A program made the translations under genes and the position numbers. A DNA stretch of 64,000 nt from Natronococcus sp. AD-5 (lineage in GTDB: Archaea; Halobacteriota; Halobacteria; Halobacteriales; Natrialbaceae): positions 1 to 64,000 of the forward strand of contig NZ_CP132294.1 of the NCBI RefSeq assembly GCF_030734285.1, read 5' to 3'. The notes beneath the pieces were generated by a model. The model did no database searches, was not told the origin of the DNA, and saw only the letters and a program-made list of their open reading frames with translations. Numbering within the stretch: the first letter of the stretch is position 1; each line of letters begins with the position of its first letter. Below, piece by piece: positions 16,925 through 25,834 of this stretch.

Positions 16925-17521
16925 CTAAAACTTCTCGTAGCCGCCGGTATCCAGGTAGTGGTGCGCGACGGTGATCGCCTGATCGGCGTGCAACAGCGCC
17001 GGTCCCAGTCGGATTCGCCGGTCGGCCGCCTCTGACAACAACTCGGCTTCCGCCGCCGTGAAATCCCGGTGATCCGAGAGCACGAAGATCGGATCCTCGA
17101 GCCCCTCCACCTCGGTCACCGGGTCGCCGTCCTCGTGCAACTGGACGACGGTTCCCTCGTCGGCGATCTCCTCGAGCGTCGCCTCGAAGCCCCGTCGATA
17201 CACCTCGACGCCGGGGCTGGGCTCGGCCGGCAGCGCGCCGATGGCCTCGTCGCGGTGCTCGAGGGCCTTGCGGACCAGCGCGGCGGTCGATCGCTCGTCG
17301 GGGTTCAGCCGCCGGAGCTCGCCCCCGTCGAAGCTGATGGTGAGTTCGTCCTGGGCGACGAGGTGGACCCGAACGTCTTCGCGGATGCCGTGGGAGGTGA
17401 CGAACGCCGACGTGATCGACCGGCAGAGCGCGTCGAGGCGACCGGCGCCGCCCGCGAGGTCGTCGAGCGAGAACTCCGGGTCGGTCGGGACGTCGTGACC
17501 GATGAGTACGAACTGGCGCAT
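16925..17521 (-). CDS. trmY: tRNA pseudouridine(54) N1-methyltransferase TrmY
   Basis: This 198-residue protein matches the SPOUT-class archaeal TrmY, which methylates pseudouridine 54 of tRNA to N1-methylpseudouridine using SAM. It begins MRQFVLIGHDVPTDPEFSLD, typical for the family, and has the trefoil-knot region near the C-terminus with FVLSDHRDF and RRIRLGPALLHADQAI. The ATG at 17521 is used because the upstream extension is arginine/proline-rich. It lies about 2.4 kb from pus10, whose product makes its pseudouridine substrate. Confidence 0.94.
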   Translation of the reverse strand: MRQFVLIGHDVPTDPEFSLDDLAGGAGRLDALCRSITSAFVTSHGIREDVRVHLVAQDELTISFDGGELRRLNPDERSTAALVRKALEHRDEAIGALPAEPSPGVEVYRRGFEATLEEIADEGTVVQLHEDGDPVTEVEGLEDPIFVLSDHRDFTAAEAELLSEAADRRIRLGPALLHADQAITVAHHYLDTGGYEKF

Positions 17522-17704
17522 AGCGGGACAACGCCGACCGGGGGGATAGGGACCACGATTCGCGCCCGCCGCCGGCCGGGAACCGCGAGCCGACTCGAGC
17601 GCGGAACCGGTAATCGGTGCGAGTAATAGTTCATTTCGGGGTGAATGGCGTTGCATACCCAGGCCGAACCGTTTCCAGTGCGTCGGCCGCCAGTGGGATA
17701 TAGG

Positions 17705-17884
17705 ATGTCGAAACCACAGTCGTCTGCCGATCATCAGCGGCAGTTACTCGTCCTTCTCGAGGGGCGGTCGTGTCCGTCCTGTTCGGACGGGAAACTGGAA
17801 CGCGGCGAGTACAAGGACAACGCTGCGGCGATCTGCGACAGCTGCGGGACGCCGCAGGTACAGATGTGGCAGCCGTCAGGGTAA
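17705..17884 (+). CDS. HVO_A0556-type zinc-finger protein
   Basis: This 59-residue protein contains two CxxC pairs, CPSC (after LLEGR) and CDSC (ICDSCGTP), forming one zinc ribbon. The pattern LLEGRSCPSCSDGKLERGEY and the final VQMWQPSG match the haloarchaeal HVO_A0556 zinc-finger family, as far as I recall it. The ATG at 17705 is preferred over the upstream ATG at 17645, which adds an atypical basic segment. It is divergent from trmY. Confidence 0.87.
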   Translation: MSKPQSSADHQRQLLVLLEGRSCPSCSDGKLERGEYKDNAAAICDSCGTPQVQMWQPSG

Positions 17885-18058
17885 CGTCGACGGAACGGTG
17901 ACGATGCCGGCCCCGAAGCGCGATGTCGTCGCGGACGCGATGTGACGACGGACCGTCGCCGAACAACACGGGGCCGGCAACGCGCGGGTCTGACGCCCGA
18001 GGACCGGTTTCCCTCGAGACGCGAACGCGAAGCGTCGAGTGGGGGTCCGACGGAGCGA

Positions 18059-18247
18059 TCACTGGGATCGCGAGCCGTCGTACTCGTGACCGACGACGAG
18101 GGCGAGCGCGTGGACGACGAGGAGGGCGAGCAACAGCGACAGCGCCTGCACCGAGTCGATTCCGGTGATAAACACCGGCAGGTAGAAGACCGGGAGGATG
18201 GTCCCGAGCCAGAAGCCGACCGCGGTGACGATACTCCACAGGTGCAT
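18059..18247 (-). CDS. small two-helix membrane protein
   Basis: This 62-residue protein has two predicted membrane helices, IVTAVGFWLGTILPVFYLPVF and ALSLLLALLVVHALALVV, and a short polar tail. It starts 4 bp after the stop of the upstream gene at 18252 and is almost certainly cotranscribed with it. Haloarchaeal genomes often pair such a membrane protein with a DUF7511 protein (DUF7534-like; from memory). The function is unknown. Confidence 0.82.
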   Translation of the reverse strand: MHLWSIVTAVGFWLGTILPVFYLPVFITGIDSVQALSLLLALLVVHALALVVGHEYDGSRSQ

Positions 18248-18251
18248 GGCT

Positions 18252-18458
18252 CTAGCGCATCGACTCGAGATCGACGAAGGCGTCGTCGTGGGCCTCGATC
18301 CAGGCCGTCATCAACTCTTTCTCGGTCGCGTTTCGCGGGAAGATGGCGCACTCGTTCGGCGCGTCCTCGTTCTCGATGGTGACGTGATCGAGTTCGAACG
18401 CTGCGTTCTCGGTGTCCGTCCGTCGGGCGTCCGCGTCGTTTACGTTAGCGTTGGTCAT
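18252..18458 (-). CDS. DUF7511 protein
   Basis: This 68-residue acidic protein has a disordered N-terminus and a conserved core LDHVTIENEDAPNECAIFPR followed by TEKELMTAWIEAHDDAFVDL, which I recognise as the haloarchaeal DUF7511 pattern. It is the first gene of a two-gene unit with the membrane protein at 18059. No biochemical function is known; pairing with a membrane protein suggests a membrane-associated role. Confidence 0.87.
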   Translation of the reverse strand: MTNANVNDADARRTDTENAAFELDHVTIENEDAPNECAIFPRNATEKELMTAWIEAHDDAFVDLESMR

Positions 18459-18729
18459 GGTGGACAGGCGGCCATCGCGCCGAGTAGTTCTACAGGAGAG
18501 ACTACCATTGTTATCGACAATTTAAACTTCCAGAGCGAAACGGTAGCGGCGGGTTCGCTCCGATTTCGGACGGTTTAATCGGTTGTGAAGAATGTGTCCT
18601 TCACCAACATGTACGGGGTCGCTACGATCCGTTTTCGGCGGTTACAACCGAAATCAGTCCCGGTAGGGACTGCGTTCGAACCGTTCACCGCCGGTCCGCC
18701 ACCCCGAACTCGGCGTCGGCGAGACGGGG

Positions 18730-19830
18730 TTACCGCGCACCGAGCGTGAACTCGACGGTTTCCTCCCGCCGACCCCGGCGAATCTCGACGGCGATGGTGT
18801 CGCCGGGGCTGGTCTCGAGCGCGAGGTGCGTCGAGAGCGCGTGGCGATCCGGGATCGGTTCGCCGTCGATCGCGAGGATGACGTCGCCGCCGACGGGGAC
18901 CTCCTCGCCCCGTCGCCGGACGGATCGGTCGGCGCCCTCGAACACGCCGTCGGCCGCCTCGCCGGGGATCGTCTCGGTGACGATGACCCCGGTCGCTTCG
19001 TCGAGGTCGTTCTCCTCGGCGACGAGTCGATCGACGGATCTGAGCAGGATCCCCATGAAGGCGTGTTCGTACTCGCCGTCCTCGATGAGCGCCGGAACGA
19101 CGCGGCGAGCCAGGGCCGCCGAGATCGCAAAGCCGATGTTGTTTCCCCCGCCGGCGTTGACGATGCCGACCACGTTCCCCGAAAGATCGACCAGCGGCCC
19201 GCCGCTGTTACCCGGGTTGACCGCCGCGTCGGTCTGGACGACGTTCGAGAAGGAAAACCCGCCGTGGGGTGCGGGAACCGTCCGATCGACGCCGCTGACG
19301 ATCCCTTCCGACATCGATCCCTCGAGTCCGAGCGGATTCCCGATCGCGAGCACCTCCTGCCCGACGACCGGGCGCTCGTCGGCCAGTCCGAGCGGCGTCG
19401 CCTCCTCGGGGACGTGGTCGGCCTCGAGGACGGCGAGGTCGCTGTGAACGTCGGTCCCGAGGAGGCGGGTGGTCGTCCAGTCGCCGTTGATGTACTGGAG
19501 GTCGACCTCCTCGCCGCCGGCGACGACGTGCTCGTTCGTGACGATGTACTCGCCGTCGACGACGAACCCCGATCCCTGCCCCCGGCCCTCTTCTTCAGTT
19601 ACCGGGTCCTCGATGCCGAAGACCCGAACCTGCGTCACCGAATCGATGATCGCGTCGTACACGTCGGTGTAGGTCGATCCGTCAGCGCGGTTCTCGCGGT
19701 CGATGCCGTGGGAGGAACTGCCCTCGATCGAACTGTCCGTTCGGGGCGTGGCACAGCCGGCGACGAGGCCGGTTACGGCGGTCCCCGCCGTCGCGAGCAA
19801 CTCGCGACGGCCCGGTCGGTACTGGTCCAT
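18730..19830 (-). CDS. HtrA/DegP-like serine protease, Tat lipoprotein
   Basis: This 366-residue extracytoplasmic protease has a Tat-like signal (GRRELLATAG) and lipobox LVAGC with Cys26 for lipid anchoring. The trypsin-like domain has the triad His101 (VTNEHV), Asp131 (HSDLAVL) and Ser209 (GNSGGP). A PDZ domain follows (about 255-360, ending RRGREETVEFTLG). Such proteins degrade or refold misfolded secreted proteins. The triad is complete, so the enzyme should be active. It is transcribed alone and is divergent from pus10. Confidence 0.94.
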   Translation of the reverse strand: MDQYRPGRRELLATAGTAVTGLVAGCATPRTDSSIEGSSSHGIDRENRADGSTYTDVYDAIIDSVTQVRVFGIEDPVTEEEGRGQGSGFVVDGEYIVTNEHVVAGGEEVDLQYINGDWTTTRLLGTDVHSDLAVLEADHVPEEATPLGLADERPVVGQEVLAIGNPLGLEGSMSEGIVSGVDRTVPAPHGGFSFSNVVQTDAAVNPGNSGGPLVDLSGNVVGIVNAGGGNNIGFAISAALARRVVPALIEDGEYEHAFMGILLRSVDRLVAEENDLDEATGVIVTETIPGEAADGVFEGADRSVRRRGEEVPVGGDVILAIDGEPIPDRHALSTHLALETSPGDTIAVEIRRGRREETVEFTLGAR

Positions 19831-19950
19831 GTGGACGGGTAGGAGCCGACGTATTTCAACCTCCGGGGAGAGTCCGCTCCGCCGAACCGAGACGACGCCT
19901 CGCTACCCGAAGGGAAAACGTGTTACCCGCGGGTACCCGAGTGCCGTGAT

Positions 19951-21327
19951 ATGATCACGGAAGACGCCCGCGCGCTGTGCTCGACGGGGGCGGTCTGCGA
20001 CTCCTGTCTCGGCCGTCCGTTCGCCGAGCGGAGTTTCGGACTGACCAACGCCGAACGCGGCCGGGCGCTGCGAACGACGGTCGCGCTCGAGGACGACGAG
20101 GACTTCGACCCCGTCGACCCCGACGCGTGCTGGGTCTGCGAAGGGTACTGCGGCGCGTTCGACGCGATCGCCGAGACGGTCGTCGACGAACTCGAGGGGA
20201 TCGAATTTTCCACCTATCAGGTCGGGACGCGCGTCCCGCCGCTGGTCGAGGAGAACGAACGCCTCTTCCGGGAGGACGCCGACCTCGAACCCGACGTCGG
20301 CGAGTCGCTCAAACGCGAGACGAACCGCGAGGTCGGCCGCCGCGTCGGCGCGAAAACCGGCGCCGAGGTCGGCTTCGAGCGCCCGGACGTGCTCGCCGTC
20401 GTCGATCTCGAGGCGTTCGATCCCTTCGACACCCTCGAAGACGACGGCGTCACGAGCCACGCGGTCGACCTGCAGGTCAACCCGGCGTTCGTCTACGGCC
20501 GGTACCGCAAGCTCGAGCGCGACATTCCACAGACGGAGTGGCCCTGCCGGGAGTGCGGCGGCAGCGGCGTCCAGCTGGGCGACGACGGCGAGGAGCCCTG
20601 CGACTACTGCGGCGGCTCGGGCTACATGTACGACACCAGCGTCGAGCAGGTCGTCCGCCCGCACGTCGTCGAGGCGATGGACGGCGACGAGGGTACCTTC
20701 CACGGCGCGGGCCGCGAGGACGTCGACGCCCGAATGCTCGAGGGCGGCCGCCCGTTCGTCCTCGAGGTCAAACGACCGAAGCGACGCGACCCCGACCCCG
20801 CGGAACTCGAGCGCGAGATCAACGCGGCCGCCGACGGCGCGGTCGAGGTCGAGGGGCTGCGGCTGGCGACCTACGAGATGGTCGAGCGCGTGAAGGAACA
20901 CGACGCGAGCAAGCGCTACCGCGCGGACGTGGAGTTCGCCGAACCGGTCGACGAGGACGACTTCGAGGCGGCCCTCGAGGAGCTCTCCGGAACTACGGTC
21001 GAGCAGTACACGCCGCAGCGGGTCGACCACCGCCGCGCGGGGCTCACCCGCGAGCGGACGGTGTACGAGATCGACGGCGACCTCCGGAAGCCGACACGGG
21101 CGGAGGTCCGACTCCACGGCGCGGGCGGGCTCTACGTGAAGGAGCTCATCAGCAGCGACGAGGGCCGAACGGAGCCGAGCCTCGCCGGACTGCTCGAGAC
21201 CGACGCCGAGGTGAGGGCCCTGGACGTGACCGGCGTCCAGGGCGAAGCGGAGCCGTTCGAACTCGAGGCGTACTTCCGCGACGAGCCGAACGGCGAGTGC
21301 GACGAACTGACAGAGACGTCCGACTGA
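19951..21327 (+). CDS. pus10: tRNA pseudouridine synthase Pus10
   Basis: This 458-residue protein matches archaeal Pus10, which makes pseudouridine at tRNA positions 54 and 55. The N-terminal THUMP-like region carries zinc ligands C16/C19 (CDSC) and C60/C63 (CWVC). The catalytic domain has the Asp-containing GREDVDAR motif (254-261). A middle insert has CRECGGSG and CDYCGGSG (199-224), a DnaJ-type zinc pattern. Pseudouridine 54 is then methylated by TrmY, encoded 2.4 kb upstream. Confidence 0.95.
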   Translation: MITEDARALCSTGAVCDSCLGRPFAERSFGLTNAERGRALRTTVALEDDEDFDPVDPDACWVCEGYCGAFDAIAETVVDELEGIEFSTYQVGTRVPPLVEENERLFREDADLEPDVGESLKRETNREVGRRVGAKTGAEVGFERPDVLAVVDLEAFDPFDTLEDDGVTSHAVDLQVNPAFVYGRYRKLERDIPQTEWPCRECGGSGVQLGDDGEEPCDYCGGSGYMYDTSVEQVVRPHVVEAMDGDEGTFHGAGREDVDARMLEGGRPFVLEVKRPKRRDPDPAELEREINAAADGAVEVEGLRLATYEMVERVKEHDASKRYRADVEFAEPVDEDDFEAALEELSGTTVEQYTPQRVDHRRAGLTRERTVYEIDGDLRKPTRAEVRLHGAGGLYVKELISSDEGRTEPSLAGLLETDAEVRALDVTGVQGEAEPFELEAYFRDEPNGECDELTETSD

Positions 21328-21341
21328 GGACCGAACGACCG

Positions 21342-21854
21342 TCAGCCGTTCTCGAGCTGTGAGCGCGCTCGCTGGACGTAGCTGTTCCCGTCCCAGCTCC
21401 GCGCGTCGGCGATCGTATCCAGGATGGCGTCAGCCGTCGACAGCGTGAATAGTTCTCGTTTCGTAAAGACCGAGAGAAGCGTCGGCGTCGTCACGAGGCG
21501 CGTGTCCGCGAGGGAGGCGTAAATCAGTCCGAGACTATTGAACTCGTCGCACAGCAGAATTTCGGACGCGCGCTCGTTCGCCAGATACACCGCTGCGTTC
21601 TCGCCATTGTCGAGCGGGAACTCCCTATCGAGTTCGACGGGGAGAACGCAGTCGTCGGTGAGCCCGCTTCGGACCGTTTGCGCTGCTCGTCCGTGTTCGT
21701 CGTCGTACGACGCGACGTCGGTCAGTTCCCTGTCCACTTCGTTCGGTACGAGCAGATCGTACTCTCGCTCGAGAAGCGCAAGCGGCGACGGATCGCGATC
21801 GTCGACGATGCCGAGACTGACCAGTGCCGACGTATCTGCGACGAGTTCCGTCAT
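21342..21854 (-). CDS. PIN-domain toxin-like protein
   Basis: This 170-residue protein has a PIN nuclease fold: an N-terminal acidic site in VADTSALVSLG, conserved acids in NGENAAVYLANE, and CDEFNSLGLIYA. PIN toxins of VapC or DUF3368 type cut tRNA or other RNA. It begins directly after the stop of the regulator at 21855, with no spacer, as expected for an antitoxin-toxin operon. Its codon use matches the host reasonably well, so transfer is not obvious. Toxicity is inferred from context only. Confidence 0.88.
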   Translation of the reverse strand: MTELVADTSALVSLGIVDDRDPSPLALLEREYDLLVPNEVDRELTDVASYDDEHGRAAQTVRSGLTDDCVLPVELDREFPLDNGENAAVYLANERASEILLCDEFNSLGLIYASLADTRLVTTPTLLSVFTKRELFTLSTADAILDTIADARSWDGNSYVQRARSQLENG

Positions 21855-22157
21855 CTATAGATCGGCAAGCTCGGCGGCGTACTCGTCCTCGAGTTGCTGC
21901 TTCAGAACGCGGAAGTTCGACGCCTCCTCGCGACCGACCAGATCCGAGAGCTGACCGAACGTGATCTCGTCGTCGTAGTACGCGGCTGCGATTTCTTGTT
22001 TGAGTACGTCGTCGTGAGTCGCTTCCTGCAGGTACTCGCGAAGCGCCGTGACGAGCACGTCGGTTCGATCGGAGCCGAACACCGTCGCGAGCGCGTCCGC
22101 TCGATCGACGAGTCGGTGGGGAGCACGAAACTGCACGCGCTTCTTCTCGGAGCTCAC
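21855..22157 (-). CDS. ribbon-helix-helix/UPF0175-like antitoxin
   Basis: This 100-residue partner of the PIN protein has an N-terminal ribbon-helix-helix-like segment (SSEKKRVQFRAPHRLVDRAD) and a C-terminal UPF0175-like part (AAYYDDEITFGQLSDLVGRE). UPF0175 proteins pair with PIN toxins. A GTG at 22157 fits the family start; an ATG at 22175 adds MYNVHI. With the GTG start the palindrome TGTACATTGTACA sits just upstream and is a likely autoregulatory operator. Antitoxin then toxin, with no spacer between them, is typical. Confidence 0.85.
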   Translation of the reverse strand: MSSEKKRVQFRAPHRLVDRADALATVFGSDRTDVLVTALREYLQEATHDDVLKQEIAAAYYDDEITFGQLSDLVGREEASNFRVLKQQLEDEYAAELADL

Positions 22158-22161
22158 GATG

Positions 22162-22174
22162 TGTACATTGTACA
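22162..22174. promoter_or_regulatory. palindromic operator of the PIN module
   Basis: TGTACATTGTACA is an almost perfect inverted repeat (arms TGTACA, one central T). It lies immediately upstream of the GTG start of the antitoxin gene. Ribbon-helix-helix antitoxins bind such palindromes to repress their own operon; binding here is inferred. Confidence 0.6.
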
Positions 22175-22243
22175 TCGATGAGTAAAGGTGTTTGGCCGGG
22201 CCGAGTCAGAACGGCTTTTGTTCCGCCCGCCGATCTTCGACCC

Positions 22244-22900
22244 ATGCAATTCGGCGTCGACGAGGCGGGAAAGGGGCCGGCGCTCGGATCGATGTTCGCC
22301 GCGGCCGTCCATTGCGAGGAACCCGACGCACTTCCCGAGGGTATCGCGGACTCGAAGCGGCTCGCGCCCGAGCGACGCGAGGAGCTGGCGGCGACGCTGC
22401 GGAACGACGATCGAATCGCCGTCGGCGTCGCCGAGATCTCGCCCGCCTTGATCGACGATCCCGAGACGGACATGAACTCGCTGGCCGTCAGAGCCCACGC
22501 CGAGGCGATCGAGGCGGTCCTCGAGGACGGAGCTGCCGCGAGTCCCGCTTCCGGGCTCTGTGACGCCTGCGACACCGACGCCGACCGCTTCGCTCGTCGG
22601 GTCGCCGACGCCTGCGCGCTCGAGGTCGACGTCGCGGCCGAACACGGGGCGGACGACGACTCGACCGTCGTCGGCGCGGCGAGCATCGTCGCCAAGGTCG
22701 CACGCGACGCTCACATGAGCGCGCTGGCCGACGAGTACGGGCCGGTCGGCAGCGGCTACCCGAGCGATCCGAACACGCGGGAGTTTCTCGAGAACTACGT
22801 CGCCCACGCCGGCGAACTGCCGCCGTTCGCCCGCGAGTCGTGGTCGACCTGCGCGGACGTCCTCGCCGCCGCCCAGCAGACGGGCCTCGAGCAGTTTTGA
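22244..22900 (+). CDS. rnhB: ribonuclease HII
   Basis: This 218-residue enzyme cuts RNA of RNA-DNA hybrids and single ribonucleotides in DNA. The N-terminus MQFGVDEAGKGPALGSMF carries the catalytic Asp-Glu pair (GVDEAGKG). DSKRLAPERREEL and the SIVAKVARDAHM segment (Asp in the core) are family motifs. The ATG at 22244 is the natural start; the upstream frame is basic and out of character. It is divergent from the antitoxin gene. Confidence 0.95.
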   Translation: MQFGVDEAGKGPALGSMFAAAVHCEEPDALPEGIADSKRLAPERREELAATLRNDDRIAVGVAEISPALIDDPETDMNSLAVRAHAEAIEAVLEDGAAASPASGLCDACDTDADRFARRVADACALEVDVAAEHGADDDSTVVGAASIVAKVARDAHMSALADEYGPVGSGYPSDPNTREFLENYVAHAGELPPFARESWSTCADVLAAAQQTGLEQF

Positions 22901-22972
22901 CGCGCCGTCCGTCCCCGGGATCAGGTCGCCGTTTTATGCGCGTTCTCGTGCGAACGTACGAACGAGTAACTC

Positions 22973-23983
22973 GTGCTCGACATCGTCTGGTTTCTCGCGC
23001 TCGCCACCGCCGCGACGGCCGTCGTCTGGAAGGGAAGCACGTGGCTCGAGTCGGCCGCGGACCGGCTCGCGGTGGGCTACGGCGTGCCGCCGGTCGTCCA
23101 GGGTGCGGTCATCGCCGCCGTCGGCTCGAGCATGCCCGAACTGATGAGCGTGCTGCTCGCGACGCTGCTCCACGGCGAGTTCGAACTCGGCGTCGGCGCG
23201 ATCGTCGGCTCGGCCGTGTTCAACCTCCTCGTGATCCCGGGGCTCTCCGTCCTGGTCGGAACCGGCGGCGTCTCGACGAGCCGGGAGCTGGTGTACAAGG
23301 AGTCGCTGTTCTACATGCTCGCGGTCGCGGTGCTCCTGTTGACGTTCTCGCTGGCGGTGATCTACAACCCGCTCGAGGGCGCGGGACTGCAGGGAGAGGT
23401 CACGCGGCCGCTCGCGCTGTTCCCGATCGTCCTGTACGCCCTCTACGTCTTCACCCAGTTCCTCGACGCGACCGAGGACGAGATCGAGCCCGATCCGAGC
23501 GTCGATCGCCTTCGAACCTGGCTCCGGTTCGGCCTCGGGCTGATCGTCATCGTCGTCGGCGTCGAGGGCCTCGTGCGGGCCGCGATCGGCCTCGGCGACG
23601 CCTTCAACACGCCCTCGTTCCTCTGGGGAATGATCGTCGTCGCCGCCGGCTCGAGCGTCCCGGACGCCTTCGTCAGCATCGTCGCGGCCAGGGCGGACCG
23701 TCCGTCGGTCAGCCTCGCGAACGTGCTGGGGAGCAACATCTTCGACCTGCTCGTCGCCGTCCCGATCGGCGTCCTCGTCGCGGGCTCGCTGGCGATCACG
23801 TTCGCCCACATCGTGCCGATGATGGGGTTTCTGATCCTCGCGACGACCGTCTTCTTCGCCATCGCGCGGACGGACATGCTGCTGTCCGAGCGGGAGGCCT
23901 GGCTCCTGATCGGTGCGTACGGACTGTTCGTCGGCTGGCTGCTCCTCGAGAGCGTCGGCGTGTCGAACGCCGTTCCCACGTAG
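22973..23983 (+). CDS. sodium/calcium antiporter family protein
   Basis: This 336-residue membrane protein has about ten hydrophobic spans and the two inverted repeats of the CaCA family. Signature motifs are AAVGSSMPELMSVLLATL in repeat 1 and AAGSSVPDAFVSIVAAR in repeat 2, each with the acidic ion-coordinating residue. FELGVGAIVGSAVFNLLVIP and SLANVLGSNIFDLLVAVPIG are the matching second motifs. Such exchangers export Ca2+ or other cations using Na+ or H+. The start is a GTG. It is a single gene. Confidence 0.93.
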   Translation: MLDIVWFLALATAATAVVWKGSTWLESAADRLAVGYGVPPVVQGAVIAAVGSSMPELMSVLLATLLHGEFELGVGAIVGSAVFNLLVIPGLSVLVGTGGVSTSRELVYKESLFYMLAVAVLLLTFSLAVIYNPLEGAGLQGEVTRPLALFPIVLYALYVFTQFLDATEDEIEPDPSVDRLRTWLRFGLGLIVIVVGVEGLVRAAIGLGDAFNTPSFLWGMIVVAAGSSVPDAFVSIVAARADRPSVSLANVLGSNIFDLLVAVPIGVLVAGSLAITFAHIVPMMGFLILATTVFFAIARTDMLLSEREAWLLIGAYGLFVGWLLLESVGVSNAVPT

Positions 23984-24079
23984 ACGGACGACGGCGCGGC
24001 CTCGAGTCCGCCGGGCTGCAGTGGCAGGGACGCGGCTCTTGCCCATCACGGCGATTCGTTCCCGAGGAGGACGATACCG

Positions 24080-24187
24080 ATGCCAACCTGCACACGATGT
24101 GATAGCCCCGTTTCGCTCGACTTCGCACGCGCCTACGGCGACGGTACCGATACCGTCGACTGGTGTCCGCGGTGTCGCGACGGGTGA
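24080..24187 (+). CDS. 35-residue zinc-ribbon microprotein
   Basis: The frame begins at an ATG (MPTCTRCDSPVSLDF) and has two CxxC pairs, CTRC (4-7) and CPRC (29-32), spaced as a zinc ribbon with an acidic loop between them. It is one of several single-domain zinc fingers in this window. Its stop is 27 bp from the convergent secD stop. The function is unknown. Confidence 0.75.
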   Translation: MPTCTRCDSPVSLDFARAYGDGTDTVDWCPRCRDG

Positions 24188-24214
24188 GCGAAGCGGGAGC
24201 GGAATCGAACGCCG

Positions 24215-25834
24215 CTACTTGTCGGTCAGCAGCCGCTGGAGGATGTCTCCGTAGGCGGGGCGGGTGATGAGCACGCCGATGAGCACGCCGAGGATCGTGA
24301 TGATGGCGAACCCGCGCAGGTCGCCGAGGCTCAGCACGGCCAGCGGCGAGAGGGCGATGATCGTCGTCGCCGCCGCGGCGCCGATGACCCAGAACGCCTT
24401 GCGGAAGCGCGACTCGAACACCCGCCGGGAGCTGACGTCGCCCTCGTCCATCACCTCGTCGGCGATGATGATGAGGTCGTCCACCCCCGTCCCCACGACG
24501 GCGATGAACCCGGCGACGTGGGAGAGATCCAGCGGCATGCGTATCAGCGCGACGAAGCCGAGCAGGATGACGACCTCCGCGAGCGCCGTGAGGATCATCG
24601 GCGCGGCGACGCGCGGATCGCTGTACCGCAGGTAGACCGTCCCGCTGACGGTCAGCACCGACAGCACGCCGATAAGCAGCGAGTAGAGTTTGAACTGGTC
24701 GGCGAGCGCGGGCTCGAGTGAGTACGTCTGTTCGCTGTCGAAGTCGAGCGGCGCGGTCAGCGCGCCGGACTGGAGGTTGACCGAGAGGTGGTGGGCGTCC
24801 TCCTGAGTGGGGACGATCATCTGGAATGCCGGATCGTTCTCCCAGGTGCCGGAGGCCATGTCTCCCCCGAGATTGGGGCTCATACTGTGAGCGTCGACGA
24901 CCTCGTCGTCGACCACGGTGAGCAGACACCACTGCGGATTGTCCGGATCGAAGTCGAACTCGCCGGCTTCGCGGTCGTGGATGTTGCACTGGCCCATTCC
25001 CTCGTCGGTGAAGCCGTACTCGTTCATCGCTTCCTGGTACTCCGACGCGGGACTGTCTCCGTCCTCGTCCTCGGTGTCGTCGACGGTGACGGGGACGTAG
25101 TGGTACCCCTGCCGATCGTTGTACGACGCCGCCCCGACGGTGTCGAACTCCTCGCCCTCGAGGACGGTCTCGTTGGTCTGCGTGCCGTTCTCGTCGGGAT
25201 AGTAGGCGACGATCTGGACGTCGCCGCGCTCGGTCAGCAGCTCCCGGAGTTCCGCGGGGTTCATCCCGGGAACCTCTGTGACGATGTAGTAGCCGTCGTC
25301 GACGGTCGCCTCCTGGTAGGCGTTGCCGCCGGAGAGACCCGCCTCGTTGATCCGCAACTCGATCGTGTTGATCATCTCGTCGCGGGTCTGCTGGGTGACG
25401 CCGTCCTCGACGTCGTCCTCGTCGACGTCGGCGCCGGCTTCCTGCAGTGCGGCGGCGAACTCTTCGCGGGTGACGTCCTCGTCGAACACTTCGGCCGTGA
25501 ACCGGTCGTCGTCTTCGTGGTAGCGGACGATCGCGTCCGAGGAGTCGACGCCGAGTTCCTCGTACAGCGTCGACTCGACCTCCCGTTCCTGTCCGGGTTC
25601 GATATCGATGTCGGCGGTCATCCCGGTCGGCGGAGCGCTGATCCGGGTTCCGCCGTCGAGACCGAGACCGTACTCGAGGTTGGTCGGGTTGTCGTCGACG
25701 GTCTCGTTCTCCTCGACGATCGAGTCGTCGTCCATGACGCCGCCGGGGACGAACAGCGCGACGAGCGCGAGGGTCACGAAGAACGAAAGCAGGAGGATCC
25801 GCCAGTACTCCTTGACGAAGGCGACCGGGTTCAT
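24215..25834 (-). CDS. secD: protein-export protein SecD
   Basis: This 539-residue protein is the larger subunit of the SecDF membrane complex that uses proton flux to assist Sec-dependent export. It has one N-terminal span (about 9-32), a large extracytoplasmic domain (about 45-370), and five spans at the C-terminus with GFIAVVGTGVDDLIIIADEV, the SecD signature. The ATG at 25834 was used because the upstream extension overlaps secF in a different register. It overlaps the secF stop as ATGA, so secF-secD is an operon. Confidence 0.95.
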   Translation of the reverse strand: MNPVAFVKEYWRILLLSFFVTLALVALFVPGGVMDDDSIVEENETVDDNPTNLEYGLGLDGGTRISAPPTGMTADIDIEPGQEREVESTLYEELGVDSSDAIVRYHEDDDRFTAEVFDEDVTREEFAAALQEAGADVDEDDVEDGVTQQTRDEMINTIELRINEAGLSGGNAYQEATVDDGYYIVTEVPGMNPAELRELLTERGDVQIVAYYPDENGTQTNETVLEGEEFDTVGAASYNDRQGYHYVPVTVDDTEDEDGDSPASEYQEAMNEYGFTDEGMGQCNIHDREAGEFDFDPDNPQWCLLTVVDDEVVDAHSMSPNLGGDMASGTWENDPAFQMIVPTQEDAHHLSVNLQSGALTAPLDFDSEQTYSLEPALADQFKLYSLLIGVLSVLTVSGTVYLRYSDPRVAAPMILTALAEVVILLGFVALIRMPLDLSHVAGFIAVVGTGVDDLIIIADEVMDEGDVSSRRVFESRFRKAFWVIGAAAATTIIALSPLAVLSLGDLRGFAIITILGVLIGVLITRPAYGDILQRLLTDK

